The notes: generated from the sequence alone by a model not told the origin. Positions 1-9,718 are shown, counted from the first letter of the stretch. The stretch: 64,000 nt of DNA from Thermoanaerobacter thermocopriae JCM 7501 (GCF_001310975.1 NZ_BAZY01000007.1:1-64000); one strand, 5' to 3'. Program-made: numbers and translations.

Positions 1-45
1 AATGAATATCTACTAAGGAGGTGTAAGAATATTAGCTATGTTCAA

Positions 46-1572
46 TTGATAATCACAGCACTTATTGCAATAGTAGTCGGCTTTCTAATTGGTTATTTAG
101 CAAGAAAGATTATTGCAGAATCCAAAATAAAAAGTGCAGAAAGTTTAGCGCGGACCATATTAGAAAGTGCGAAAAGAGACGCTGAAAATAAAAAAAGAGA
201 GCTGTTATTAGAAGCCAAAGAAGAAATTCACCGTATGCGAAGCGATTTAGAAAAAGAAATAAGGGATCGCAGAGGTGAACTGCAACGTTTAGAAAAAAGA
301 CTCCTTCAAAAAGAAGAAACTTTGGATAAAAGATCCGAAACTTTAGAACAAAAAGAAAATCTTCTTGAAGAAAAGCAAAAAGAGATTCAACAATTGGAAG
401 AACAAATTTCATTGCTCCATCAAAAAGAGATAGAAGAGTTAGAAAGAATTTCGGGACTGAGCCGTGAAGAAGCAAAAGCTATTTTATTTGAAAGTGTTCA
501 AAAAGATATACAGCATGAAACGGCTGTAATGATTAAAGAAATGGAAAACAAAGCTAAAGAAGAAGCAGAAATGAAAGCGCGAGAAATAATTGGCACTGCC
601 ATTCAACGCTGTGCAGCTGATCATGCCGCTGAAACAACTGTATCCGTTGTTACTCTTCCTAATGATGAAATGAAAGGTCGCATAATAGGTAGGGAAGGTA
701 GAAATATAAGGACAATAGAGACTTTGACGGGAATTGACCTTATAATAGATGATACTCCTGAGGCTGTTGTCATTTCAGGCTTTGACCCTATACGAAGGGA
801 AATTGCACGGATTGCCTTAGAAAAATTGATTGAAGATGGGCGAATACATCCTGCGAGAATAGAAGAAATGGTAGAAAAGGCTAAAAAAGAAGTAGACAAC
901 ATGATAATTAAAGCAGGCGAAGAAGCGGCTTTTGAAGTAGGAATTCACGGTTTGCATCCCGAGCTTATTAAGTTATTAGGAAGACTTAAATTTAGAACTA
1001 GCTACGGGCAAAACGTCTTAAAGCATTCTGTCGAAGTAGCTCATTTGGCAGGGCTTATGGCTTATGAATTAGGTGCAGATGCTTTGGTGGCCAAAAGAGC
1101 AGGACTTTTACATGATATAGGTAAAGCCGTAGACCATGAGGTAGAAGGTCCTCATGTCATGATAGGTGCAGAACTCGCTAAAAAGTATCACGAATTTGAC
1201 ACTGTTATTCATGCTATAATGGCTCATCATAATGATGTGGAACCTCAGACTGTTGAGGCAGTATTAGTACAAGCAGCAGATGCCATTTCTGCTGCAAGAC
1301 CAGGGGCAAGGAGAGAAGCATTAGAGGCTTATATTAAGCGTCTAGAAAAGTTGGAACAAATCGCTAATTCTTTCGAAGGTGTAGAAAAGTCTTATGCTAT
1401 ACAAGCAGGAAGAGAAATCAGAATAATGGTAAAACCTGAAATTGTCAATGATGATGATATTGTCATTTTAGCACGAAATATAAGCAAAAAAATTGAAGAA
1501 GAAGTTGAATATCCAGGTCAAATAAAAGTGACTGTCATAAGAGAGACAGTAGCGGTAGATTATGCAAAATAA
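46..1572 (+). CDS. rny: Ribonuclease Y
   Basis: This is the membrane-anchored endoribonuclease that starts decay of many mRNAs in Firmicutes. The roughly 508-residue product has one N-terminal membrane helix (about residues 3-20), then a long charged coiled coil to about residue 190. A KH RNA-binding domain follows around [15 protein letters not shown], and then an HD hydrolase domain with [10 protein letters not shown] and HDIGKAVD. Length and order are typical. The start is uncertain. The first in-frame ordinary start is TTG at 46, but the strong ribosome site (AAGGAGGTG, 15-23) is 22 bases upstream of it. It is ideally placed for an in-frame ATT at 31, or for the out-of-frame ATG at 38 if one base is wrong. 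A hairpin follows the stop. Confidence 0.96.
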   Translation: MIITALIAIVVGFLIGYLARKIIAESKIKSAESLARTILESAKRDAENKKRELLLEAKEEIHRMRSDLEKEIRDRRGELQRLEKRLLQKEETLDKRSETLEQKENLLEEKQKEIQQLEEQISLLHQKEIEELERISGLSREEAKAILFESVQKDIQHETAVMIKEMENKAKEEAEMKAREIIGTAIQRCAADHAAETTVSVVTLPNDEMKGRIIGREGRNIRTIETLTGIDLIIDDTPEAVVISGFDPIRREIARIALEKLIEDGRIHPARIEEMVEKAKKEVDNMIIKAGEEAAFEVGIHGLHPELIKLLGRLKFRTSYGQNVLKHSVEVAHLAGLMAYELGADALVAKRAGLLHDIGKAVDHEVEGPHVMIGAELAKKYHEFDTVIHAIMAHHNDVEPQTVEAVLVQAADAISAARPGARREALEAYIKRLEKLEQIANSFEGVEKSYAIQAGREIRIMVKPEIVNDDDIVILARNISKKIEEEVEYPGQIKVTVIRETVAVDYAK

Positions 1573-1583
1573 AGCATTGAAAA

Positions 1584-1606
1584 AAAGCGTGCGATAAGCA
1601 CGCTTT
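1584..1606 (+). terminator. Hairpin downstream of rny
   Basis: A perfect 9-bp stem (AAAGCGTGC, loop GATAA, GCACGCTTT) lies 12 bases after the rny stop. The T tract is short and followed by A-rich sequence, so termination may be partial. Confidence 0.6.
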
Positions 1607-1700
1607 AAAAGTTTCATTATAAATTTTCATAAACTTATTGTTTTAATAAGTAGGTTTGTGTAATAATAAATTTGAGAAAATTATTTTTTGGAGGTTACCA

Positions 1701-2483
1701 ATGAAGATACTTATCATCGGCGATATTGTTGGAAGATTGGGTAGAGATATATTAAAAGAGCGTTTGCAAGAACTAATATCAGAATATAATGTTGACATTG
1801 TTATAGCTAATGGCGAAAATGCTGCGGGAGGGAATGGTCTAACCCGTAAAGTTGCTGATGAACTCTTTGAAATGGGAATTGCTGCATTAACAATGGGAAA
1901 TCATGTTTGGGATCAAAAAGAAATATTAAAATTTATTGATGAAGAAGTGCGAATTGTAAGGCCTGCTAATTATTTAGAGGAAACACCTGGAAGAGGTTCT
2001 ATAGTGCTTAATTTTAAAAATTCAAAAATTGGCATTATAAATTTGCAGGGAATTACTTTTATGCCTTGTAATAGAAATCCTTTTTTTGTAGCCTTAGAAG
2101 AAGTAGAAAAATTAAGAGTTGAGACCAATATAATCCTTGTAGATTTTCACGCAGAGGCTACTTCTGAAAAAATAGCTATGGGATATTTTTTAGATGGAAA
2201 AGTAAGTTGCGTATTTGGAACTCATACTCATGTACAAACGGCTGATGAGAAAATATTACAAAATGGAACAGCTTATATAACTGATGTTGGTATGACAGGT
2301 CCTAGTGATTCTATATTAGGAATAGATAAAGAATTAATAATTAAAAGATTTACATCATCTGTACCTGTACGCTTTGAAGTTGCAAAAAAAGGTCCTGCCC
2401 AAATTAATGCCATTGTAATTTCTGTTAATGAATTAACAGGAAAATGCTATAGCATAGAACGCATTAATAAAATTTATTCATAA
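1701..2483 (+). CDS. ymdB: YmdB-family metallophosphoesterase (cyclic-nucleotide phosphodiesterase)
   Basis: This belongs to the TIGR00282/YmdB family, whose members hydrolyse 2',3'- or 3',5'-cyclic nucleotides with a dinuclear metal centre. They often sit beside rny. The 260-residue product shows the metal-site motifs GDIVGRLGRD, NGENAAGG, MGNHVWD, DFHAEATSEK and GTHTHVQTAD, and the family length. The open frame extends further upstream, but the start is placed at ATG 1701 because GGAGG (1690-1694) precedes it at good spacing. It follows rny, and spoVS comes next with its own sigma-H promoter. Confidence 0.93.
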   Translation: MKILIIGDIVGRLGRDILKERLQELISEYNVDIVIANGENAAGGNGLTRKVADELFEMGIAALTMGNHVWDQKEILKFIDEEVRIVRPANYLEETPGRGSIVLNFKNSKIGIINLQGITFMPCNRNPFFVALEEVEKLRVETNIILVDFHAEATSEKIAMGYFLDGKVSCVFGTHTHVQTADEKILQNGTAYITDVGMTGPSDSILGIDKELIIKRFTSSVPVRFEVAKKGPAQINAIVISVNELTGKCYSIERINKIYS

Positions 2484-2486
2484 AAA

Positions 2487-2515
2487 GAAGGATTTTTAAA
2501 ACAAATGTAGAATAT
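2487..2515 (+). promoter_or_regulatory. Sigma-H promoter of spoVS
   Basis: The -35 element GAAGGATTT (2487-2495) and -10 element GTAGAATAT (2507-2515) fit the Bacillus sigma-H consensus RNAGGAWWW / RNNGAATWW at every position. The spacer is 11 bases. It lies just after ymdB and 41 bases before the spoVS start, and spoVS is a known sigma-H gene in Bacillus. Confidence 0.85.
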
Positions 2516-2555
2516 TAACAAGGAGAAAATCATTTGTCTTTAAGGGGGAAAAACA

Positions 2556-2816
2556 ATGGAAGTGTTAAAAGTTTCAGCAAAGTCTAATCCAAATGCTGTA
2601 GCAGGAGCGTTGGCAGGGGTGCTAAGGGAGCGTGGAGGTGCAGAAGTTCAAGCAATAGGTGCAGGTGCAATAAATCAAGCTGTAAAAGCTGTTGCAATCG
2701 CAAGAGGGTTTGTGGCTCCCAGCGGAATTGACTTAATTTGTATTCCTGCTTTTACAGACATCGAAATAGACGGTGAAGAAAGGACAGCAATAAAATTAAT
2801 TGTAGAGCCGAGATAA
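2556..2816 (+). CDS. spoVS: Stage V sporulation protein S
   Basis: SpoVS is an 86-residue Alba-fold-like protein that affects entry into sporulation and coat assembly in Bacillus; its biochemical role is unsettled. The whole protein matches the family, beginning MEVLKVSAKSNPNAVAGAL and ending in KLIVEPR, at the standard length. AAGGGGGAA just upstream supports ATG 2556. The gene has its own sigma-H promoter and its own terminator, so it appears to be a single-gene unit active early in sporulation. Confidence 0.97.
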   Translation: MEVLKVSAKSNPNAVAGALAGVLRERGGAEVQAIGAGAINQAVKAVAIARGFVAPSGIDLICIPAFTDIEIDGEERTAIKLIVEPR

Positions 2817-2818
2817 AG

Positions 2819-2845
2819 AATAACCTGCATTTTGCAGGTTATTTT
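2819..2845 (+). terminator. Rho-independent terminator of spoVS
   Basis: An 11-bp perfect stem (AATAACCTGCA / TGCAGGTTATT) with a TTT loop starts 3 bases after the spoVS stop and runs into a T-rich tail. Confidence 0.85.
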
Positions 2846-2887
2846 AAATTATTAAAGGCAAGATTTAGAGAAAGGTTGTGATATTAT

Positions 2888-3724
2888 ATGTTTGCAGACC
2901 TTCATATACATTCAAAAGCCTCCGATGGAACTAATTCGCCTTCTGAAGTAGTTCGATTGGCAAAAGAACACGGACTTAGCTGCATTTCTCTAACAGATCA
3001 CGATACAATTGATGGTCTTGAAGAAGCCGTTTGGATTTCTTTTAAATACGAGATTGAAGTTATTCCTGGAATTGAGTTTAATTGCTATTATCAAAATCAA
3101 GAAGTCCATATATTAGGTTATTTTATAAATTATAAAGATAAAAAATTTATTGAAAAGTTAGACGAAATGAAAAAGTTAAGAAGTGATAGAGCCAAAGCGA
3201 TTTTAAAAAAGTTAAATGAATTAGGAGTTGATATTTCTATAGAAGATGTGTTGGAATTTACAAATGAAAAATTCATAGGAAGACCTCATATAGCAAGAGC
3301 TCTGATGAAAAAGAATTATGTAGAAAGTGTAAAAGAAGCTTTTGAAAAATACATAGGAGTTGGTGCCCCTGCTTATGTAGAAAGATATAGAATCACCCCT
3401 TTTGAAGCAATAAAGCTTATTTTAGGAAATGGAGGTGTTCCTGTTTTAGCTCATCCTGGTTTACTTCAAGATGATAGTATTATTGAGGAATTGACAATTG
3501 AGGGATTGATAGGAATAGAAGTATACCATTCAAAACACACTACTGAAGATGTGAAAAAGTATCTAAACAAAGCAAAAAAATACAAATTAATTATAACTGG
3601 AGGTTCAGACTTTCACGGTAAAGAAGTAGATGGCAGAGACCTTTTAGGAACCATAAAATTAGACTATGAATATATTGAAATATTGAAAAGTAAAGCTAAA
3701 AATTTTGTAGAAATATCAAAATAA
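2888..3724 (+). CDS. PHP-domain phosphoesterase (TrpH/YciV/RNase AM-like)
   Basis: This 278-residue PHP-domain metalloenzyme resembles the TrpH/YciV group, whose studied members act as 5'-3' exonucleases or 3',5'-nucleotide bisphosphatases. The metal-binding motifs are visible in order: DLHIHSKASDGT near the start, LTDHDTIDGL, PGIEFNC, GRPHIARAL, LAHPG and GGSDFHG near the C-terminus. ATG 2888 has GAGAAAGG upstream. The exact substrate cannot be told from sequence. It lies between spoVS and aspC with no sign of frame damage. Confidence 0.88.
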   Translation: MFADLHIHSKASDGTNSPSEVVRLAKEHGLSCISLTDHDTIDGLEEAVWISFKYEIEVIPGIEFNCYYQNQEVHILGYFINYKDKKFIEKLDEMKKLRSDRAKAILKKLNELGVDISIEDVLEFTNEKFIGRPHIARALMKKNYVESVKEAFEKYIGVGAPAYVERYRITPFEAIKLILGNGGVPVLAHPGLLQDDSIIEELTIEGLIGIEVYHSKHTTEDVKKYLNKAKKYKLIITGGSDFHGKEVDGRDLLGTIKLDYEYIEILKSKAKNFVEISK

Positions 3725-3780
3725 TTAAGGTAAAATAATATTTGTGACTTGTATAACCAGACCCTCTGGAGGTGTAAAAA

Positions 3781-4968
3781 TTGAATTTATCCCAAAATGC
3801 CTTACAAATTACCCCTTCTATGACATTAGAAATAACAGCAAAGGCAAAACAGCTAAAAGCCAAAGGCATAGACGTCATAGATTTCGGAGTAGGAGAGCCA
3901 GATTTTGATACACCCGATTACATAAAAGAAGCTGCAATTGACGCGATAAAAAATGGCTATACTAAATATACTCCTTCCTCAGGCATTTCTGAGTTAAAAA
4001 AAGCAGTATGTGACAAACTTTTAAGAGATAACGGCCTTAAATATCAACCAGAACAGATTGTCATATCAAATGGTGCAAAACACTCTATATATAATGCCCT
4101 TTGTGCAATTTTAAATCCTGGCGACGAAGTTATAATTCCTGTACCTTATTGGTTAAGCTATCCTGAGATGGTAAGGCTGGCTTATGGAAAGCCTGTCTTT
4201 GTAAAAACAAAAGCAGAAAATGACTTTAAAATTACAGCCGAAGAATTAAAAAATGCTATTACCTCTAAGACAAAAGCTTTAATTTTAAATACCCCCAACA
4301 ATCCAACTGGCTCAGTGTATACTAAAAAAGAGTTAGAAAAACTTGCAAAAATTATTGAAGAAGCAAATATTTTTTGTCATTTCAGATGAAATATACGAAA
4401 AATTAATTTACGAAGCAGTCACATCAGTATCGCCTCTTTAAATGAAAAAATTAAAGAACTGACAATTTTGGTAAACGGCATGTCTAAAACTTATGCTATG
4501 ACAGGATGGAGAATTGGATATACTGCTTCTTCTTTAAAACTAGCAAAAGTTATGTCAAACATTCAAAGTCACACCACCTCAAATCCCAATTCAATTGCTC
4601 AATATGCCAGTGTAGCCGCTTTATCAGAAGATGAAACAGTTATTAAAAGAATGGCAGAAGAATTCAATAAAAGAAGAGTTTATATGGTAGAAAGGTTAAA
4701 TAAAATAAAGGGATTAAAATCAAATAATCCTCAAGGGGCTTTCTATGTAATGGTAAATATAGATGAATATATTGGAAAAGAGATAAATGGAAAGATTATC
4801 CAAAGTTCAATAGATTTTGCAAAAGTTTTAATTGAAGGAGCAAATGTAGCAGTTGTTCCTGCTTTGCCTTTTGGAATGGACAATTACATTAGGATTTCTT
4901 ATGCTACTTCCCTTGAAAATATTGAAAAAGGTCTAAATAGAATTGAAGAATTTTTAAATAAAGTATAA
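3781..4968 (+). CDS. aspC: Aspartate aminotransferase (class I, PLP), frame-disrupted
   Basis: This PLP enzyme exchanges amino groups between aspartate and 2-oxoglutarate. The start is TTG 3781 after CTCTGGAGGTG. The first part (to 4389) carries [27 protein letters not shown] and [11 protein letters not shown]. The second part (from about 4414) carries [16 protein letters not shown] with the PLP lysine. Between them lie two compensating indels: six T where five restore [10 protein letters not shown] (about 4370-4375), and one missing base near 4412 that restores [12 protein letters not shown]. Both halves share one frame, so total length is about normal (395 residues). I infer base-call errors in an intact gene. 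Confidence 0.9.
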
Positions 4969-4981
4969 TGAGGAGGTAAAT

Positions 4982-6403
4982 ATGCGAGACACTTACCAGA
5001 ATCCGTTAATAACAAGATATGCTAGCAAAGAAATGGCCCAAATTTTCTCTGATGATGAAAAATTTAAAACTTGGCGAAGATTATGGGTAGCCTTGGCAAA
5101 AAGCCAAAAAGAATTAGGGCTTAATATTACAGATGAACAGATTAAAGAAATGGAAGAAAATATAGACAACATAAACTATGAAGATGCGGAAAAATTTGAA
5201 AAAGAGTTTAGGCATGATGTTATGGCTCACATACATGCCTATGGTCTTTTGTGCCCAAAATCAAAGCCTATAATCCATTTAGGAGCTACCTCTGCTTTTG
5301 TAGATGACAATACTGACATAATTTTGATGGATAAAGCTTTTAAGCTAATTGAAAAGAAGCTTCTTAAAGTAATAAAAGTTCTATCCGAATTTGCTTTAAA
5401 ATATAAAGATTTACCTACTTTAGGTTATACTCACTTTCAACCAGCTCAACTTACTACAGTTGGTAAAAGAGCATGCCTTTGGATCCAGGATTTAATTCTC
5501 GATTTACAAGACTTAAGATATAGAAGAGAAAACATAATGTTAAGAGGGGTAAAAGGTACTACTGGTACACAAGCAAGTTTTATGGAACTTTTTGGTGGTA
5601 ATGAAGAAAAAGTAAAAGAGCTAGACAGATTAGTAATAGAAAAAATGGGATACAAAAAATCCTTCCCCGTGACAGGACAAACTTATACGAGAAAATATGA
5701 CTTTATGCTCTTGTCTGTTTTAAGCGGTATTGCTCAAAGTGCTCACAAATTCAGCAACGACCTGAGGCTTTTGCAACATTTAAGAGAAATTGAAGAGCCC
5801 TTTGAAGAAAAACAAATAGGCTCCTCTGCAATGGCTTATAAAAGAAATCCTATGAGAAGCGAGAGAATGGCAGCTTTAAGTAGGTATGTTATTGTAACAC
5901 TTTTAAATACATCAATTACTTCTTCTACTCAATGGTTTGAAAGAACCTTGGATGATTCGGCTAACAGGCGGATTGTAATACCTGAAATGTTCCTTGCCAC
6001 AGATGCTATATTAAATCTTTACATAAACATTGCGTCTGGTTTAAAAGTAAACAAAAAAATAATTGAAAAAAATGTGATGAAGGAATTGCCTTTTATGGCT
6101 ACAGAAAAGATTTTGATGGAAGCTGTACTTAAAGGGGGAGATAGGCAAGAATTACATGAAGCCATAAGAGTATATTCCTTAAAAGCAGCAGAAGAAGTTA
6201 AAAATGGAGAAGAAAATAGATTACTTTATTATATACAAAATGACCAAAGATTTAAACTTTCCCAAGAAGAAATTAAAGAATTAGTTGACCCTATAAAATT
6301 TACCGGAAGAGCTGTAAGCCAGACTGAAGAATACATTGAGGAAATTGTAAACCCTATTTTAGCAGATTTTAAAGAAGATGTAGAAGCAAAAGTAGAAGTA
6401 TAA
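4982..6403 (+). CDS. purB: Adenylosuccinate lyase
   Basis: PurB splits SAICAR to AICAR plus fumarate, and adenylosuccinate to AMP plus fumarate, in purine synthesis. The 473-residue product is full length for the family and unbroken. The fumarase/lyase signature is [17 protein letters not shown]. Earlier motifs include [32 protein letters not shown] and DDSANRR. ATG 4982 follows AGGAGGTAAAT. It begins 13 bases after aspC, whose product supplies the aspartate used in this pathway, so co-transcription is likely. No other pur genes are in the window. A long hairpin follows the stop. Confidence 0.96.
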   Translation: MRDTYQNPLITRYASKEMAQIFSDDEKFKTWRRLWVALAKSQKELGLNITDEQIKEMEENIDNINYEDAEKFEKEFRHDVMAHIHAYGLLCPKSKPIIHLGATSAFVDDNTDIILMDKAFKLIEKKLLKVIKVLSEFALKYKDLPTLGYTHFQPAQLTTVGKRACLWIQDLILDLQDLRYRRENIMLRGVKGTTGTQASFMELFGGNEEKVKELDRLVIEKMGYKKSFPVTGQTYTRKYDFMLLSVLSGIAQSAHKFSNDLRLLQHLREIEEPFEEKQIGSSAMAYKRNPMRSERMAALSRYVIVTLLNTSITSSTQWFERTLDDSANRRIVIPEMFLATDAILNLYINIASGLKVNKKIIEKNVMKELPFMATEKILMEAVLKGGDRQELHEAIRVYSLKAAEEVKNGEENRLLYYIQNDQRFKLSQEEIKELVDPIKFTGRAVSQTEEYIEEIVNPILADFKEDVEAKVEV

Positions 6404-6417
6404 AATTTGTTCACTTT

Positions 6418-6466
6418 CCACATCCCAATATCATAGAATAACAATAAAAATGGTATTGGGATGTGG
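6418..6466 (+). promoter_or_regulatory. Long intergenic hairpin between purB and spoVK-like gene
   Basis: Perfect 13-bp arms, CCACATCCCAATA (6418-6430) and TATTGGGATGTGG (6454-6466), flank a 23-base AT-rich loop. There is no T tract, so it is not a standard terminator. The right arm abuts the GGTGGT that would serve the ATG at 6473. It could stabilise the purB 3' end or mask that ribosome site. Confidence 0.5.
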
Positions 6467-6472
6467 TGGTAG

Positions 6473-7370
6473 ATGGGAATATGGCCAGTTTTTTTTGAAG
6501 GATATAAAATAGAAAAAAAGTCAGAAGACAAACCTAAAGAAGTTACAACAACTGTGGATGATAAAAAAATTACAAGAAGAAGCTTTAAAAGAGCTAAATT
6601 CTTTGATAGGCCTTAATAAAGTGAAAGAAATTATACAAGAAATTTACGCTTTCTCGCAACTGCAAATAAAGCGTAAAAAGGAAGGATTAGCCACTGAACC
6701 TATAGTATTACATATGATATTTAAAGGCAATCCAGGAACTGGCAAAACTACTGTAGCAAGGATATTAGGAAAGCTTTTAAAAAGTATAGGAGTTTTAGAA
6801 AAAGGCCATGTAGTCGAAGTAGAGAGAGCTGATCTAGTAGGAGAATACATAGGGCATACTGCTCACAGAGTTCGTGAAAATGTAAAAAAAGCTTTGGGAG
6901 GAATTTTGTTTGTAGATGAAGCTTATTCTTTGGCAAGGGGTGGAGAAAAAGACTTTGGCAAAGAAGCTATTGATACTCTTGTCAAAGAAATGGAAGACAA
7001 TAGGAATAAATTTATACTTATATTAGCAGGTTACAAACACGAAATGGAATATTTTTTAAATACCAATCCCGGACTTCGCTCCAGATTTCCAATCCAGATA
7101 GATTTTCCTGATTATACTATAGATGAACTTCTTCAGATTGCGGAACTCATGGTAAAGAACAGGCAATATAAGCTTACAGAAAGTGCAAAGAGAAGATTAA
7201 TGAAAATATTGATTCGTGACGACAATTCAAGAGAAATGGGAAATGCGCGCCTTGTAAGGAATATCATAGAAAGAGCAATCAGAAAACAGGCTGTAAGAGT
7301 TTTAAACAAAATAAATATAACCAAAGAAGATTTAATAACAATTGACAGTATAGACATTAGAGAGGACTGA
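6473..7370 (+). CDS. spoVK: SpoVK/CbxX-type AAA ATPase, one frameshift near start
   Basis: This hexameric AAA+ ATPase is of the CbxX/CfqX-SpoVK type; SpoVK is needed for late spore maturation in Bacillus. Visible motifs are Walker A GNPGTGKTT, Walker B GGILFVDEAYSL, sensor-1 LILAGYKHEM and the arginine-finger region NPGLRSRFP. The uninterrupted frame begins at ATG 6558, which has no ribosome site. Starting at ATG 6473 gives MGIWPVFFEGYK and then runs out of frame at a seven-A run (about 6560-6567). Six A would join it to KKLQEEALKEL. I therefore infer a gene of about 298 residues with one extra A. Assignment to SpoVK rather than another CbxX ATPase rests on similarity alone. Confidence 0.82.
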
Positions 7371-7374
7371 GAAA

Positions 7375-8658
7375 ATGGACACAAAAAAATTTTTGCAGAA
7401 CAATTTCCATATAAACTCAAAAATAATCGAGGTTATAGAAAAAGCAGAAAAAGATTGTCATCCTGTATTTAGAAAGATTGATAAGATTGTAGAGTACAAT
7501 CAGTATAAGGTCATATATCATTTCCAAAGGAACAAATTAAGTGATATCCATTTTAATGGCACAACTGGCTATGGATATGGTGACATAGGGCGAGAGACAA
7601 TCGAAAAGATATATGCAGGAATATTTGCCGCAGAAGACGCTCTAGTAAGGCCTCAAATCGTTTCTGGAACCCATGCGATATCATTATGCCTATTTGGCAA
7701 TTTAAAACCAAATGAAGAGCTAATTTCGGCTTGTGGAAGGCCCTATGATACGTTAGAAGAAATAATAGGTATAAAAGGGGAGGGGAGGGGAAGTTTAAAA
7801 GAATATGGAGTCATATATAAAGAAATTCCCCTCCTCGAAGATGGAGAAATAGATATAGAAAGGGTAAAAAAAGCAATAACCTCAAAAACTAAAATGGTGA
7901 TGATTCAACGATCAAAAGGATATGACTATAGAAAGTCTTTGAAGATAGAAGATATAGAAAAGGCAATTAGTGAAATTAAAAAGGTAAAAGAAGATGTAAT
8001 TATATTTGTAGATAATTGCTATGGAGAATTTACTGAGATAAAAGAACCGACAGAAGTAGGAGCCGACATTATAGCAGGTTCTCTTATAAAAAACATGGGT
8101 GGGGGAATTGCTCCTACTGGTGGATACGTAGTAGGTAAAAAGGAGTTGGTAAAAAATGCCTCTTACAGATTATACGCTCCTGGTATTGGAAAAGAAGTAG
8201 GTCCTTCTTTAGATTTAAATAGATTGATTTTACAAGGGTTATTCCTTTCACCTCAAGTGGTAGGACAAGCTTTAAAAGGAGCTGTTCTTTTAGCGAAAAT
8301 TATGTCAGACTTAGGCTATGAAGTTATTCCAAAATATGACGAAGAAAGAACTGATATAGTTCAAGCTATTAAATTTAAAACTGCTGAAGAGTTGATATCT
8401 TTTATCCAGGGAATACAAATGGGTTCCCCAGTAGACTCTCATATAATTCCTGAACCTTGGGACATGCCGGGATATCAAGATAAAGTCATAATGGCAGCAG
8501 GAGGATTTATACAAGGCTCTTCTATAGAGTTAAGTGCAGATGCCCCTATAAGAGAACCTTATATCGCATACGTGCAGGGTGGCCTTACTTATCCTCAAGT
8601 AAAATTGGCAATAACTATTGCCTTAAATAATATTTATAAGAATCAATTGGAAAATTAA
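7375..8658 (+). CDS. Aluminium-resistance family PLP enzyme (methionine gamma-lyase-like)
   Basis: This 427-residue protein matches the YnbB/aluminium-resistance family, cystathionine gamma-lyase-fold PLP enzymes annotated as putative methionine gamma-lyases. Visible landmarks are GTTGYGYGDIGRETIEKIYA, VSGTHAISLCLFG, IFVDNCYGEFTE and GSLIKNMGGGIAPTGGY, where the lysine of SLIKN should bind PLP. ATG 7375 lies 5 bases after the SpoVK-like gene, so they are probably co-transcribed. A strong shared terminator ends the unit. Substrate is not proven for most members. Confidence 0.9.
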   Translation: MDTKKFLQNNFHINSKIIEVIEKAEKDCHPVFRKIDKIVEYNQYKVIYHFQRNKLSDIHFNGTTGYGYGDIGRETIEKIYAGIFAAEDALVRPQIVSGTHAISLCLFGNLKPNEELISACGRPYDTLEEIIGIKGEGRGSLKEYGVIYKEIPLLEDGEIDIERVKKAITSKTKMVMIQRSKGYDYRKSLKIEDIEKAISEIKKVKEDVIIFVDNCYGEFTEIKEPTEVGADIIAGSLIKNMGGGIAPTGGYVVGKKELVKNASYRLYAPGIGKEVGPSLDLNRLILQGLFLSPQVVGQALKGAVLLAKIMSDLGYEVIPKYDEERTDIVQAIKFKTAEELISFIQGIQMGSPVDSHIIPEPWDMPGYQDKVIMAAGGFIQGSSIELSADAPIREPYIAYVQGGLTYPQVKLAITIALNNIYKNQLEN

Positions 8659-8705
8659 ATAAAGACAGACACGAAGTAAAAAACGCTTTGTGTCTGTCTT
8701 TATTT
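8657..8705. terminator. Bidirectional terminator between convergent genes
   Basis: Perfect 16-bp arms (AAATAAAGACAGACAC at 8657-8672 and its complement at 8690-8705) extend inward by four more pairs including one G-U. A and T runs at both ends give each strand a U tract. It serves the aluminium-resistance gene on + and the recombinase on -. Confidence 0.92.
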
Positions 8706-8706
8706 G

Positions 8707-9693
8707 CTATTCCTTTTGTGATAAAGGATTTTTATTTACAGCTTCTTTTAATTGTGAATCATCTACATGGGTATAAATTTGCGTCGTAGAAACGTTAGAA
8801 TGCCCTAAGAGCTTTTGTAAAGTCCTTATATCTACATTACCATATCTGTACATCAAAGTCGCGGCTGTATGGCGCAATTTATGGGCAGAATATTTTTTTC
8901 CTCCTAAATTAGCATTTTTTAAATGTTTTTTCACAGTATATTGTACGGTTTTTACACTTATTCTTTTTAATCTTTTGCTCAAAAACAAAGCCTTTTTATC
9001 TTTCACTCCTTCTTTAGGCCTTACTCTCAAATATGCATTTATTGCATTAATACAGGCGTCATTTAAATAAACTGTTCTTTGTTTATTTCCTTTTCCTATA
9101 ACTGTTAGTTTATCGTCTTTAATGTCGTCTATATTTATATTCACCAGTTCAGAAACCCTAAGCCCACAGTTTAAAAACAAAGTTATGATAGCATAATCCC
9201 TTTCTTTAAAAGGTCCATCTATAGAATCCAAAAGTTTTTTACTTTCATCAAGAGTAAGGTAGATAGGCTGTCTTACAGAAAGTTTCGGCGACTCTAATTC
9301 TTGAGTAGGATTTTTATTTATTACTTTAGCTTTTTTGTAAAGATAATCATAAAATGACCTTAAACTTGCTACTTTTCGAGCACGAGCAGGGGGAGTATTA
9401 GACCTTTCGTTAGTTACAAAGTTGAGGTAAGCATATAAATCGTTTAAATCAACAGATTCTATTAAGTCAACATCTACATCAGAAATATCTATTTCATCAA
9501 ATTCAACATCAGGGCTTACTTTTCCGCGTCTTTGCTTTAAAAAGCGTAAAAACAAAACCAAGTCATAGGCATAAGCTTTTACAGTATTATAAGAACGGGC
9601 TTTTACCGTCGAAAAGTAGTTTAAAAATTCTTCAAGAAGAGGCGGGTATTTAGTAAAACCATTATTAGAAATATTAGAAGCTTCATTAGACAT
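8707..9693 (-). CDS. Tyrosine recombinase, XerC/XerD-like
   Basis: This site-specific tyrosine recombinase of 328 residues has an N-terminal SAM-like core-binding domain (about residues 15-125) and a C-terminal catalytic domain. The catalytic set is complete: Arg in NCGLRVSELVN, Lys in GKGNKQR, HKLRHTAAT, LLGHSN and the nucleophile Tyr in TTQIYTHV. An acidic insert (FDEIDISDVDVDLIESVD) in the N-domain is unusual. ATG 9693 has AAAGGAG 8 bases upstream and is preferred over TTG 9699. A second Xer-type gene is at 48398-49270, so which one handles chromosome dimers is unclear. A palindrome sits directly upstream. Confidence 0.92.
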   Translation of the reverse strand: MSNEASNISNNGFTKYPPLLEEFLNYFSTVKARSYNTVKAYAYDLVLFLRFLKQRRGKVSPDVEFDEIDISDVDVDLIESVDLNDLYAYLNFVTNERSNTPPARARKVASLRSFYDYLYKKAKVINKNPTQELESPKLSVRQPIYLTLDESKKLLDSIDGPFKERDYAIITLFLNCGLRVSELVNINIDDIKDDKLTVIGKGNKQRTVYLNDACINAINAYLRVRPKEGVKDKKALFLSKRLKRISVKTVQYTVKKHLKNANLGGKKYSAHKLRHTAATLMYRYGNVDIRTLQKLLGHSNVSTTQIYTHVDDSQLKEAVNKNPLSQKE

Positions 9694-9718
9694 TCTCAAA
9701 ACTCCTTTCTAAAATTCT

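Noticed and set aside
110-475. Long antisense ORFs over rny, aspC, purB and others
   Set aside because: They mirror the codon bias of the real genes, lack ribosome sites and show no family motifs.
8707-9693. Prophage or integrative element marked by the recombinase
   Set aside because: Neighbours are housekeeping genes; no attachment-site repeats, phage genes or composition change were seen.
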